Assembly (NCBI RefSeq): GCF_019457915.1
Contig: NZ_JAHZSS010000028.1
Span: 1-52,305, forward strand
Direction of reading: 5' to 3'
Length of the DNA stretch: 52,305 nucleotides
Origin: Neiella holothuriorum
Lineage (GTDB): Bacteria > Pseudomonadota > Gammaproteobacteria > Enterobacterales > Neiellaceae
Made by a program: the position numbers and the translations under genes. Numbering within the stretch: the first letter of the stretch is position 1; every line of letters begins with the position of its first letter. This document shows positions 1 through 8,611 of this stretch, in pieces. Under the pieces are notes generated by a model. It was not told where the DNA came from. It worked only from the letters and a program-made list of their open reading frames with translations, and did no database searches.

Positions 1-151
1 GTTCGTCAGCAAGTTGGCTAATCGGCAGCATCACCTAGGATACTTGCGTCACAAGCAATGAATTGATCAACAACGCCTAACCATACAACTACACCAGCAC
101 TTCTTGTTGGGCTATATTACTGTTAAATAAGATTTTTACTGTGGATATTAT

Positions 152-709
152 ATGCCTTTTAAGTACATAAAGTACGACATGCCCATCACGGAAGCAGAAG
201 CGTTTGTTGAGCAATATGCAGATGAATTGAGTTCGATCTGGAGGGCGTCTTCTCCTGCATCGGGAGATAAAGGATGGGCTTGGCGTCAATTGTGGGGGAG
301 ACCACAAGATATAACGCCAATTACTCTATTTCTCCGCCAGCAAGTGGAATATTTAAAAGGTGATCGGGATCAACTAAGTAAAGAAGAGCAAAAGCAGCGG
401 CAGAAGCTGCGAAGGCAACAGGCTGAATTTGCTAAGAGAGAGTCTGAGCAAGAGCGAAAGTTGGCTGAGCAGGCAGATGAAATAGCCCAAAAAGATAAAA
501 AAATTTCTCGTCAGCAAGACCAAATAAAAGACCTTAAAGCAGAAATAAAAGAAATGATTGATGAGAGCACCTGTGCTGCTTTGGTTCAATCTATAGACTA
601 TTTAGTAAAGCTAGTGAACTCACCCATTGATCTGCGTAAGTTACCTCATTATCAGAAGTTATCTAAGGAACAACTGGCATATTTGAAGAAAATAACCCCC
701 AAGGAGTAG
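152..709 (+). CDS. coiled-coil protein of unknown function
   Basis: I do not recognise this 185-residue protein. Residues 1-70 look globular, with several Trp and Tyr. Residues about 70-140 are almost purely Gln, Glu, Lys, Arg and Ala in heptad-like order, which strongly suggests a long coiled coil. The C-terminal 45 residues are mixed. There is no signal peptide or membrane segment, so it is probably cytoplasmic. The start has only a weak ribosome binding site. It lies 147 bases before the nuclease-like gene on the same strand, so the two may form one unit. Base composition looks more AT-rich than the core genes to the right, which fits acquired DNA. The coding call is good; function is unknown. 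Confidence 0.7.
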   Translation: MPFKYIKYDMPITEAEAFVEQYADELSSIWRASSPASGDKGWAWRQLWGRPQDITPITLFLRQQVEYLKGDRDQLSKEEQKQRQKLRRQQAEFAKRESEQERKLAEQADEIAQKDKKISRQQDQIKDLKAEIKEMIDESTCAALVQSIDYLVKLVNSPIDLRKLPHYQKLSKEQLAYLKKITPKE

Positions 710-856
710 CTTCTTTTTTAGGTACTTTATGATGAGGTCATAAATGTAGCGGAGTGCCTCGGCTGTAGCCGTAGATAAATATATAGGCAAAGGCCGTAAC
801 AGTAATTGACTTGGGAATATCTTGGGATATCTATTTTAAAGAGGATTAGGTAACCG

Positions 857-1774
857 ATGAAAGGGTTTAATAAATTACCAGTTGCTTTGGGTTTAGTTAA
901 TTCGTTAGATAAAAAAGAAAGGAAAGGGTTAATTGCTGCAGTAACATTAATACGACGACATCTTAAAGGGTTTGATATTTACCCTGCGTATAATATGGGA
1001 GGTGGGACTCACAAAATCAGGGTTGGAGTTAAGGATATTGAGACTCAAAAGGCGCTCCCCGGCTCACTTTTCACTTTTCGTCAGACTAAAGGCAGTGAGA
1101 GTGCTCACATAGGTGTAAATTTGGAGTTTAGCGAACTTTGCGAACTCATTGAACAGAGGAACTTAGAGGAGCGTTATTACCTAGAGAAATTAGATGAGTC
1201 GAGCTTTGAAGCATCTCTTCTTGCGATTGCTGAGTCTACTCTGTATCAAAAACTAAAAAGAGAAGAGGGCGAAGGTTACCTACCGGATGATTACTACGAA
1301 GAAAAAGGTGAGACAGAAACAAAAGAGGATTTACCAGAAAAGGCAAGGATTAAGCGGGTTTATCAACATAAAGAGTTTTATGCCAACGATGCCGAAAACG
1401 ATTTAACTATAGATTTTGTTAAATGGTGCAATACCTCTAAAGATTTTACAGTGAAGGAGTTAGAGAGTAGAACCTCTGAAAAAGACAGAATAGATGTTGT
1501 CTTAGAGGGTAAAAGCGGAACGGTATATGCGGAGCTTAAATCCATATCAAGTTATAGAAATGTTAAACGGGCTATCAGAGCTGCCCTAGGGCAACTAATA
1601 GATTACCAATACTATGATGATAAAATCCAAGCAAGTGAGCTTTGGATTGTTCTGGACGCTGAAGTTGATAATGAAAATGACATAAGATTTATTAAGCGGC
1701 TCAACAATGAATTTAACAACTTAAATTTAAAATTGGTGTGCAAAACTGGAAGTGCTAAATTCAACATCAATTAA
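857..1774 (+). CDS. PD-(D/E)XK nuclease-like protein
   Basis: A 305-residue protein whose C-terminal third carries the signature of the PD-(D/E)XK nuclease fold. Asp213 lies in a hydrophobic strand (RIDVVLE), Glu226 and Lys228 form the E-x-K motif (YAELKSI), and a helix with Gln246 and Tyr250 (GQLIDY) matches the QxxxY element of RecB-like members. Residues 1-130 form a separate, unrecognised domain, followed by an acidic linker at about 135-165. The start is supported by an AGGT about five bases upstream. The family includes restriction and repair nucleases, so a DNA-cleaving role is inferred, not shown. Its neighbours are an upstream coiled-coil gene and a convergent Sir2/AAA/exonuclease set. 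Low GC suggests transfer. Confidence 0.7.
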   Translation: MKGFNKLPVALGLVNSLDKKERKGLIAAVTLIRRHLKGFDIYPAYNMGGGTHKIRVGVKDIETQKALPGSLFTFRQTKGSESAHIGVNLEFSELCELIEQRNLEERYYLEKLDESSFEASLLAIAESTLYQKLKREEGEGYLPDDYYEEKGETETKEDLPEKARIKRVYQHKEFYANDAENDLTIDFVKWCNTSKDFTVKELESRTSEKDRIDVVLEGKSGTVYAELKSISSYRNVKRAIRAALGQLIDYQYYDDKIQASELWIVLDAEVDNENDIRFIKRLNNEFNNLNLKLVCKTGSAKFNIN

Positions 1775-1811
1775 ATTATATCAAAATAATATAATACACC
1801 TCATTCTTACT

Positions 1812-1845
1812 CGGCAGTCACCTTAATTTTATACGGTGACTGTCG
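1812..1845. terminator. inverted repeat between convergent genes
   Basis: An 11-bp stem (1812-1822 with 1835-1845, one G-U pair) encloses a 12-base loop. It lies between the stop of the nuclease-like gene and the stop of the opposing helical-repeat gene. No T tract follows on either strand, so it is at best a weak terminator, or an mRNA 3'-end stabiliser. Confidence 0.4.
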
Positions 1846-1852
1846 GGGTCCC

Positions 1853-2356
1853 CTACAAATAATCAATTCTCGCTAGTTCTACATCCACATTGTCATCGGC
1901 GGTTACAGTTAAACTGGCAGCCATACCTAAACAATAAACAACTTTGTCTTGGCTAAATTGGGTTGAGTGATAAAAGCGGGTGATGGCCAACCACTCCATT
2001 GTTGAAGTCGCCAACGATTCGGCCTCTGTCATACATTTTACTGCACAGTGCTTATCATCAAGTAACTTTAGCCAATCATGGGCGCAGCAGATAAGTTGGC
2101 AAGTATTAATGCTATGCACCATTGCATTATTAAGTGATGAACGACAGCTTTCCCAATTGCTCAGCTTGTTTGCATAAAAACCGGCGCACACTCGCCAGTC
2201 CCAAGAGTTTTTGGCAAGTTGCTCCGCTCGTATGATTGCTCTGAGCGCATTGTCATGAGAGGTATCAATGTTGAGCAGGTTGTTGGCAAACCATACCCAT
2301 TCTGAAAAGTACTCAGGAGGCCGTTCAGATACCATTGTTTGATATTGGGTTCGCAT
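1853..2356 (-). CDS. helical-repeat protein of unknown function
   Basis: A 167-residue cytoplasmic protein built from about four units of roughly 33 residues. Each has a Trp-containing helix, a D-x(3)-A turn and an A-E-x-L-A type helix (for example RAEQLAKNSWDW and EAESLATSTMEW). This resembles TPR or Sel1-like alpha-solenoid repeats used for protein-protein contact, but I cannot assign a named family. It begins about 40 bases after the exonuclease stop on the same strand, so it may be the last gene of the AAA/exonuclease operon. No good ribosome binding site precedes the ATG, and a second ATG at codon 8 is possible. Function is unknown. Confidence 0.6.
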   Translation of the reverse strand: MRTQYQTMVSERPPEYFSEWVWFANNLLNIDTSHDNALRAIIRAEQLAKNSWDWRVCAGFYANKLSNWESCRSSLNNAMVHSINTCQLICCAHDWLKLLDDKHCAVKCMTEAESLATSTMEWLAITRFYHSTQFSQDKVVYCLGMAASLTVTADDNVDVELARIDYL

Positions 2357-2396
2357 TTATGTATTAAAAACAGCCTCTTGCTCCAATGCTGAGCTA

Positions 2397-2948
2397 TTAA
2401 CCGGAGTAAGGGATTACGCTATTTTGCTGGCAAACTCGCCAAACATGACGGGTCATCTCACAGTCTGCGACTGCTCGGTGGGCTGTTAATTCTGGCAGTT
2501 GTATGTTTTGCTGAGCAATGGCATTGACTAATGTTTGGTATCGGAAATTGCCTCTGCTGTTGGGTTGTCGGTAAAGATCTGCATATTGGAGCATTACGCA
2601 GTGGGTACTTTCTAGCGCTTGTATTAGCTCATCATTGACTAAGCCGAATTTGTTCGCCGTTTGGTAGATTAAGCGTGTGTCGAATTTTTTATTGTAAATG
2701 TGTACTTCACCACCTTGTAGAATATCTAAAAGCTGTTTATGCACCTTGTCGTAACTTGGAGCATCGAGCAGCATTGAACCGCTAATACCATGAACCTCTT
2801 GAGCTTTTGAACCTATCTCAACAGTAGGTTTTACCAGAGTTTGGAGTACAACTTTGCCGGTATCCGCTTCAATTACTCCTATCTCAACTATTTCTGCTTG
2901 ATCATCCAATCCAGTTGTTTCGGTATCTAATATGTAGTGTTTTGTCAT
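2397..2948 (-). CDS. DEDDh 3'-5' exonuclease, DnaQ-like
   Basis: A 183-residue stand-alone exonuclease of the DnaQ/ribonuclease T superfamily, which removes nucleotides from 3' ends using two metal ions. All three motifs are present: Exo I with Asp8 and Glu10 (LDTETTG), Exo II (N-K-K-F-D), and Exo III with the His and Asp of HRAVADCEMT. It is the size of a bare nuclease domain, with no polymerase-binding tail. The ATG is preceded by GAGG at seven bases. It starts only 10 bases after the AAA+ gene, so the two are almost certainly co-transcribed and the ATPase may regulate or deliver it. DNA versus RNA as substrate cannot be told from sequence. Confidence 0.85.
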   Translation of the reverse strand: MTKHYILDTETTGLDDQAEIVEIGVIEADTGKVVLQTLVKPTVEIGSKAQEVHGISGSMLLDAPSYDKVHKQLLDILQGGEVHIYNKKFDTRLIYQTANKFGLVNDELIQALESTHCVMLQYADLYRQPNSRGNFRYQTLVNAIAQQNIQLPELTAHRAVADCEMTRHVWRVCQQNSVIPYSG

Positions 2949-2958
2949 CTCAAATCCT

Positions 2959-5094
2959 CTATTGAATAAATCCCATGGGGTTGTGTTGGGTTGTTTTGGC
3001 TGACTGCTCTTGCAGCAACCATTGGGTTAATAGGTCGACATCCACCTCTGCTCGGAAACGCATCTTACGTTTGAGCTGAGAGAAGTCTCCTGGAGTCAAC
3101 TGGCTTAGTGCAGCAAACTTTCGCTTAATATGTGCTGGTAGGCGCTTTTTGCCGACAAGTTTCAGAAACATTTGCTCAGCCTGATGTTGAGTGAGGTAGT
3201 TAAAATCAAGGCTGAAATCGAATCGGCGACGCACTGCCGGATCGAGTGCATCAGGCCGGTTGGTGGTAGCAATAAGAATACCGCTATAACGCTCCATGCG
3301 AGATAGCATTTCATTGACCTGAGACGTTTGCCAGTTGGCATGATGACCAGCTCGATTGCTCAGCAGACTGTCGACTTCGTCAATTAGTAAAATAGCGCCT
3401 TGTTGCTGAGTGTCGTGAAACATTTGAGCAATGTTTCGTTCTGTTTCACCTATAAAAGGGCTTAGTACGCTTGATGCTGTAATTTCCACCAGTGGCTTGT
3501 TGGTATATTCAGCTAGGTGGTGAGCGAAACCTGTTTTGCCGCAGCCAGGGGGGCCAGACATCAATAAGCGTCCTTCATCGTTTGCAGCAAGAGCGTCACG
3601 GATTAGGCCTAAATCATCACCTTGGGTGTTAGTAAATTGAGTGTTGTAATTAAGCTCCATTGAATACTGGCTAGGTGAAAAGTCGCAGCCGATTGCTTGC
3701 ATTTTTTCTGAAAGAATTTCGCTGAGCGCTTGTTCTGCTCGATCGCCTGCCAGTTGCAATGAGTTTAAAACCTTGGTTGCGCTAGCGACTTGGGCAACCG
3801 TCATATCGGCATGGGATGCCAGCTTATCAACGTATTGCTTTGATACAGCATATGCATTGAGTTGCTCACGAAACAGCCGAGCCTTCACCGATTTGGGCGG
3901 GATTGGTACCTCAAGGATCAGGTCGAAACGACGCATAACAGCTTTATCAATCGAATAGATGTCGTTTGCTATCCAAATAATGGGGACCTCATTAGACTCA
4001 AGTAGCTGATTTAAAACGTACTTAGAGTTCAGCCCATCGAGAACGTTCTCGCACTCATCAATACTTAAAACAACATTGCTATTGTGTGTAGCCAACAGTT
4101 TTAGGCCAAATCGAGTTGCTTTTAACCGGTTCTCACTTTCGTTAGGAAAAATGTTTCGATCATTTGCAAATTTCAACCCTTCATTTACTTCAAATAGCGT
4201 CGACTTTGTTGCTTTTGCCAGCCAACGACTCAACTGTGTTTTACCCGTACCTGGAGGGCCATAGAGTAAAATATTGGTTCCAATGAAGTTGTTGCTAACA
4301 CTTGATTTTAAATGTTTTTTTAATAAGTCAGTGTTGAGGTGTTTAAAGTCTTGAGCTGTCATCAATGGTTCAGGTGCTGCGATTAGCGCTGACTTTATCA
4401 AATCTTGCTGGGAAACATTTTTGCGATGACGAATAGCCCAAGCCACATGAGTATTTAACTCAAACTTCTCTGTTATTGGAGACTTCGAGCTTAATAATTC
4501 CTCTGGGCTAACATCAAATATGATGATGCCTGATTTGACTAGTGCGCTTTTCTCGCCACACGTGTTGAACAGTTGTTCTTGGGAGCAATTGAGCCACTCA
4601 GCAACTATTAACTCGTTCGCTTCGAAACAATCAAAAAACGGCCTTCCAAAATGAGTGTCTTTTGCAACAAAGAGAAATTGCGTGAAAGCTAATTCTTCGG
4701 GGGTTAGATTGAATGACTGGAGTGCATGCTGAGCAAAAGATACCAGCTTCTGGTCTAATTGCGGCCGAACAACCAGGCTGAACGCATATTTCAAGTAATC
4801 GAAATCGTTTAACCAATTCAGCTCGTGAGCTTCATAGGCAAACCCAAGCAATTGCGTCACCCTATCGATAAATTCCTGCCGTGAGAAATTGCACCCTTGG
4901 CGCCAAGATGAAGCAGCACAAGACGTCGACATAAACTCAGTACAAATCGACAATGCGAGCCTTTCTGGGGCGGGAAGGCTTGATAACTGTTTCGGACTCA
5001 CAGCAGCTAGGGCCTGACGGATTGTTCTTTGCTCTTCACTTGATACCTTCTTTTGCTTGAACAGTCGGCTCAAGGTTAAGTTGGATTGAGTCAA
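2959..5094 (-). CDS. tandem AAA+ ATPase
   Basis: A 711-residue protein with an alpha-helical N-terminal part of about 270 residues that I do not recognise, then two AAA+ modules. Module 1 has Walker A GPPGTGKT near residue 280 and Walker B LSIDECEN near 343. Module 2 has GPPGCGKT near 515 and LLIDEVDS near 570. Each has an RRFD arginine-finger motif after sensor 1, so both look catalytic. Such double-ring ATPases usually remodel proteins or nucleoprotein complexes. I chose the TTG at 5094 because AGGAG lies seven bases upstream; an ATG eight codons earlier (5118) has no ribosome binding site. It is followed at 10 bases by the exonuclease gene and preceded by the Sir2 gene. The specific function is unknown. 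Confidence 0.85.
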   Translation of the reverse strand: MTQSNLTLSRLFKQKKVSSEEQRTIRQALAAVSPKQLSSLPAPERLALSICTEFMSTSCAASSWRQGCNFSRQEFIDRVTQLLGFAYEAHELNWLNDFDYLKYAFSLVVRPQLDQKLVSFAQHALQSFNLTPEELAFTQFLFVAKDTHFGRPFFDCFEANELIVAEWLNCSQEQLFNTCGEKSALVKSGIIIFDVSPEELLSSKSPITEKFELNTHVAWAIRHRKNVSQQDLIKSALIAAPEPLMTAQDFKHLNTDLLKKHLKSSVSNNFIGTNILLYGPPGTGKTQLSRWLAKATKSTLFEVNEGLKFANDRNIFPNESENRLKATRFGLKLLATHNSNVVLSIDECENVLDGLNSKYVLNQLLESNEVPIIWIANDIYSIDKAVMRRFDLILEVPIPPKSVKARLFREQLNAYAVSKQYVDKLASHADMTVAQVASATKVLNSLQLAGDRAEQALSEILSEKMQAIGCDFSPSQYSMELNYNTQFTNTQGDDLGLIRDALAANDEGRLLMSGPPGCGKTGFAHHLAEYTNKPLVEITASSVLSPFIGETERNIAQMFHDTQQQGAILLIDEVDSLLSNRAGHHANWQTSQVNEMLSRMERYSGILIATTNRPDALDPAVRRRFDFSLDFNYLTQHQAEQMFLKLVGKKRLPAHIKRKFAALSQLTPGDFSQLKRKMRFRAEVDVDLLTQWLLQEQSAKTTQHNPMGFIQ

Positions 5095-5188
5095 ATTGCT
5101 TCTCCTGTGAAAAGTCATTTAGTTAACTAACGTGACTTAGTGATTAGCTTTTACTCTAAGTCTCGGGGCGACAGCTAATGTCGCTTCG

Positions 5189-5902
5189 CTAGTTGTTACT
5201 TCGATCGTTAGATGATTCGAACTCTGCTAGCCATTTCTTTACCAATAAAGGCACAAGCTCTGTTGCATCTCCCGGCCGATACTTAAAGCCAAAGGGGATT
5301 TTGGCTATTGATTTGGTCACAAGGACTTTCTCTGCATCATAGCGGGCATGTTTTAGTAGACTCGCTGCTGGTTGAACGGTTAGAGAGGTTCCTATTACTA
5401 AGACCTTTTCCGCTGTTTTCATGTGATGTTTCGCTTGCTCAATGTGTAATGGGGCTTCGCCAAACCAAACGACATCGGGTCGAAGCGGATGCCCATCGGG
5501 AGTGGCAGAGTTGAGGCATAAATCCGAATTTAGTCGAAGCCTTGACTGGTCTTTCCCTCGGCTACGCGCATGGTGAATTGATCCGTGTAGGTGGAGCACC
5601 TCGGTGCTTCCTGCCTGCTCATGTAAGTCGTCCAGATTTTGGGTAATAACTATTACTTTGTAATTGGTCTCTAGAGCAGCAATTGCCGTGTGAGCTGCGT
5701 TTGGCTTGGCCTGAGACATCAATTGTCGACGCTGATTGAAATGTTTGAGAACAAGCTCGGGATCTTCTTTCCACGAGTGAGCTGATATGGCCGGTTGCAT
5801 TCGTTGGCCATCGTTACTTTGATAAGTTGGTATCCCACTTGCCGCACTAATACCTGAGCCGGTAAACACAACGATCTGTTGGTGGTTAATAGGCGGCTTC
5901 AT
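5189..5902 (-). CDS. Sir2-family NAD-dependent protein (sirtuin-like)
   Basis: A 237-residue sirtuin. Visible motifs are the NAD-binding TGSGISAASGIPTY (residues 14-27), KPNAAH (66-71), TQNLDDLH (87-94), the catalytic His106 in LHLHGS, then WFGE and VIGTSLTVQPA. Known relatives remove acyl groups from lysine, or consume NAD. Oddly, the two CxxC pairs that bind structural zinc between the catalytic His and WFGE are missing; only one Cys remains in that stretch. The usual Arg after the GIPxF element is Gln28. I chose the ATG at 5902, which has an AAGAG upstream; a TTG five codons earlier is less likely. It stands upstream of the AAA+ gene on the same strand with a gap of about 90 bases containing a small hairpin (5168-5184). 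Confidence 0.85.
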   Translation of the reverse strand: MKPPINHQQIVVFTGSGISAASGIPTYQSNDGQRMQPAISAHSWKEDPELVLKHFNQRRQLMSQAKPNAAHTAIAALETNYKVIVITQNLDDLHEQAGSTEVLHLHGSIHHARSRGKDQSRLRLNSDLCLNSATPDGHPLRPDVVWFGEAPLHIEQAKHHMKTAEKVLVIGTSLTVQPAASLLKHARYDAEKVLVTKSIAKIPFGFKYRPGDATELVPLLVKKWLAEFESSNDRSNN

Positions 5903-6145
5903 TTTAGCTCTTTGCAATCCGCTTGGTGTGGAAGTCAGATATTACTTTTCAAGCCGACAAAGGCTGTCGATAACCCTAGACCTTTCAAATTGAGATTTAC
6001 ATTTTGGAGTTTGGGCTCTGTAGTCATGGTCATAAACGTGGAGCCCGATTGGGGTCCAAAGTTGGCTAATAAAGGCAATTACTAGAAATTAATGACAAAC
6101 CCGATCTAATCAAATCAGTAAGTTAGCTGTCCTTAATTGCCTACT

Positions 6146-6163
6146 TTACTTCCCGATACAGAA
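6146..6163 (-). other. mnmE 3'-end attachment site (SGI1-type attB/attL)
   Basis: The last 18 bp of mnmE, including the stop codon, read TTCTGTATCGGGAAGTAA on the coding strand. From memory, the site used by Salmonella genomic island 1 and related elements at the 3' end of trmE is TTCTGTATTGGTAAGTAA, so 16 of 18 positions agree. Much of this reflects conservation of the FCIGK codons. Accessory genes begin right after it, but no integrase or second copy of the 18-mer is seen in the window. Confidence 0.5.
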
Positions 6164-7510
6164 ACTACCAAAAATGCGACCAAGCAAATCATCGGAGCTG
6201 AATTCGCCAGTGATTTCATTTAATGCTTGTTGGCATTGGCGTAGGTCTTCTGCGAGTAGTTCGCCGGCACTAAACCCTTGCAGTTGCGCAAGCCCCTGAT
6301 CAAGGTGTTCGTGGGCTTGGCTCAGTGCTTCCAAATGACGCTGGCGGGCCATGAATTTGCCCTCAGTGGCGCTTTGGTATCCCATGCTGGTTTTCAAGTG
6401 GGCGCGCAGCTGTTCAATCCCTTCACCTGATTTAGCCGACAACGAAATGACCGGCGATTTGTTCTCGGCGGTGTGCTGAATTTGTTCGCCTGATAAATCG
6501 GCTTTGTTGCGGATCACGGTGATTTTCATGGTGTCTGGCAGTTTGTCGATAAACTCTGGCCAGATGTCGTGGGGATCGGTGGCATTGGTTTCGGTACTGT
6601 CGATCAGGAACAGCACTAAATCGGCTTCATCAATCTCTTGCCAAGCGCGCTCAATACCGATTTTCTCTACGGTGTCTTCGGTATCGCGTAAACCTGCGGT
6701 ATCGATGATGTGTAGTGGCATGCCGTCAATATGAATATGTTCACGAAGTACATCGCGGGTGGTGCCCGCAATTTCGGTCACAATCGCCGATTCGCGGCCA
6801 GCTAAGGCATTCAACAGGCTGGATTTGCCGGCATTGGGGCGGCCGGCTAAGACGACTTTCATGCCTTCTCGCAGTAGGCTGCCTTGCTTGGCTTCCTGCT
6901 GAACCGCTTCAAGTTGACTAATGATGGCTTGCAGCTTTGATTCGACGTTGCCTTCGCTAATGAAGTCGACGCCTTCTTCATCAGGAAAATCAATGGCGGC
7001 TTCCACATAGAGGCGCAGGTTAATGACTTGTTCTACCAGCTGATGCACTTCATTGGAAAAGGCACCTTGCAGCGAGTGCAAAGCGGAGCGAGCGGCTTGC
7101 TCAGAGCTGGCATCAATTAAGTCGGCAATGGCTTCCGCTTGCGCTAAATCGAGCTTGTCATTTAAAAATGCTCGCTCTGAAAACTCACCGGGGCGAGCCA
7201 TACGCACGCCTGGAATGTTGCAGATAGCTCGGATCAGCATATCAATGACCACTGGGCCACCGTGGCCTTGCAGCTCCAGCACATCTTCGCCAGTAAAGGA
7301 GTTGGGCGCTACAAAATACAGAGCAATGCCCTGATCTAACACCTCACCATCGGCACAAAAGGGTAGGTAGTCGGCATAGCGGGGCTTAGGTACTTTGCCG
7401 AGCAACTGCGCGGCAACGAACGACGCCTTTTTGCCGGAAACCCGAATAATGCCTACACCGCCGCGGCCCGGAGGTGTTGCCTGCGCAACGATAGTGTCTT
7501 GATCCAGCAT
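6146..7510 (-). CDS. mnmE: tRNA modification GTPase MnmE
   Basis: MnmE works with MnmG to install the aminomethyl-type group on uridine 34 of certain tRNAs. The 454 residues equal the usual length. The N-terminal tetrahydrofolate-binding domain starts [16 protein letters not shown]. The G domain has the P-loop GRPNAGKSS, switch region DTAGL and NKAD. The protein ends in the invariant C-I-G-K, whose Cys is needed for modification. mnmG is not in this window. The gene stands alone, with a membrane cassette upstream on the same strand and accessory DNA immediately downstream. Its 3' end is a potential integration site (separate entry). Confidence 0.98.
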   Translation of the reverse strand: MLDQDTIVAQATPPGRGGVGIIRVSGKKASFVAAQLLGKVPKPRYADYLPFCADGEVLDQGIALYFVAPNSFTGEDVLELQGHGGPVVIDMLIRAICNIPGVRMARPGEFSERAFLNDKLDLAQAEAIADLIDASSEQAARSALHSLQGAFSNEVHQLVEQVINLRLYVEAAIDFPDEEGVDFISEGNVESKLQAIISQLEAVQQEAKQGSLLREGMKVVLAGRPNAGKSSLLNALAGRESAIVTEIAGTTRDVLREHIHIDGMPLHIIDTAGLRDTEDTVEKIGIERAWQEIDEADLVLFLIDSTETNATDPHDIWPEFIDKLPDTMKITVIRNKADLSGEQIQHTAENKSPVISLSAKSGEGIEQLRAHLKTSMGYQSATEGKFMARQRHLEALSQAHEHLDQGLAQLQGFSAGELLAEDLRQCQQALNEITGEFSSDDLLGRIFGSFCIGK

Positions 7511-7561
7511 GTACCTTAATCTCGCTGATGAAATGACTGCGGCAGTATACCAGCAGTTCGG

Positions 7562-8611
7562 CTAAGCGGATTCGTTGAGCCCCAATCTATCGGCAAATTT
7601 GGTTTTCCAGCGGCGGAATAGCCAGCGTTCGAGGGAGTGCGCCACGATCACGATGTAGCTGCAGGCGAATAGAATTTGAATCAGTCGATCCCACGACTTG
7701 GTATCAATACTGTTGTCATTCGATAGTGCGAGCCCGCTAAATAAGACTAAGTAACCGGCAATGGCGCCTGCGTAAACCTTGCCTAGCTTGGAGCCGATAA
7801 ATATCTCACGTCCAAAATAGATTCCGACGGTTGCCATAAACAGCATTAGGTAAATCAAGCTAGGGATCATGACAAATAGCTCATAGGTCGCGATGGCAAA
7901 TATCGCAGAGACGATGTTGACGATGAAATAGAGCTTTAAGGCCTTGAGCGACTCTTTGGTTGATACCTGCATTAAGAACATGGCGGAAAAAATTAATACC
8001 AGCAATGCATGCGACGGCAGGAAATAGAGATAAAACAGCAATAGCGGTAGCAACACAATGACACTTTTAATCGCAATCAAGGCGCGGGCAAACTCTGAAT
8101 AGGGGCTTGCCGGCAGTTGAAAATCTTGACGTTTTTCAGGAAAAAAAGTGTGGGCAATGATGTAAATGAGCAAAGCAATAAACGTGGCTTTAATTAAATT
8201 CTCGGTTAAAGCTGTGACGGCAACGCCATTGAGCACGCCAAAGAAGCTGATCAACACCAAAAACACAATGCCAAAGGTAGCAAGCAACACGAATTTTTGT
8301 TCGGTGCCTAAGTAGTAAAACCACATCAGTATGAGCGAGAGCATGATCACCATGATTTGTGGTTCAAAGCCAAACAGCATGACAAAGGCCGAAAACAGTA
8401 GCGGCATAATGATCAGGCTGATCACTAATACCAAGAGGCCTTTGAGGCTTGGTGCGGCGGGAACGGTAAGGAATTTTGCGGCCAGCACCAAAATTAGATT
8501 ACTGAGTGGAAAGTCTAAGGTAAATGCCGCGTAGCAAGCCACCACCATACCAAATGTCAGGCGATAGACGCGCTGCTTTAGCAGTTGCTCGGGCGACATG
8601 TCCTTGATCAT
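7562..8611 (-). CDS. DUF2955-like inner membrane protein
   Basis: A 349-residue, very hydrophobic protein with about eight to ten membrane segments in two blocks, divided by a short charged stretch (FFPEKRQDF). The arrangement resembles DUF2955/FUSC-type proteins that pair with HlyD-family adaptors in efflux, such as the AaeAB type. The ATG at 8611 overlaps the stop of the adaptor gene by one base (TGATG), so the two are translationally coupled. A longer frame exists but would extend into the adaptor gene. Export of small aromatic or toxic compounds is inferred from this pairing; the substrate is unknown. Confidence 0.75.
   Translation of the reverse strand: MIKDMSPEQLLKQRVYRLTFGMVVACYAAFTLDFPLSNLILVLAAKFLTVPAAPSLKGLLVLVISLIIMPLLFSAFVMLFGFEPQIMVIMLSLILMWFYYLGTEQKFVLLATFGIVFLVLISFFGVLNGVAVTALTENLIKATFIALLIYIIAHTFFPEKRQDFQLPASPYSEFARALIAIKSVIVLLPLLLFYLYFLPSHALLVLIFSAMFLMQVSTKESLKALKLYFIVNIVSAIFAIATYELFVMIPSLIYLMLFMATVGIYFGREIFIGSKLGKVYAGAIAGYLVLFSGLALSNDNSIDTKSWDRLIQILFACSYIVIVAHSLERWLFRRWKTKFADRLGLNESA

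Noticed and set aside
140-148. DnaA-box-like TGTGGATAT before the first gene
   Set aside because: One mismatch, isolated, and no cluster around it.
5168-5184. Small hairpin between the Sir2 and AAA+ genes as a terminator
   Set aside because: The stem is only six pairs and no T tract follows; too weak to call, so one or two transcripts remain possible.
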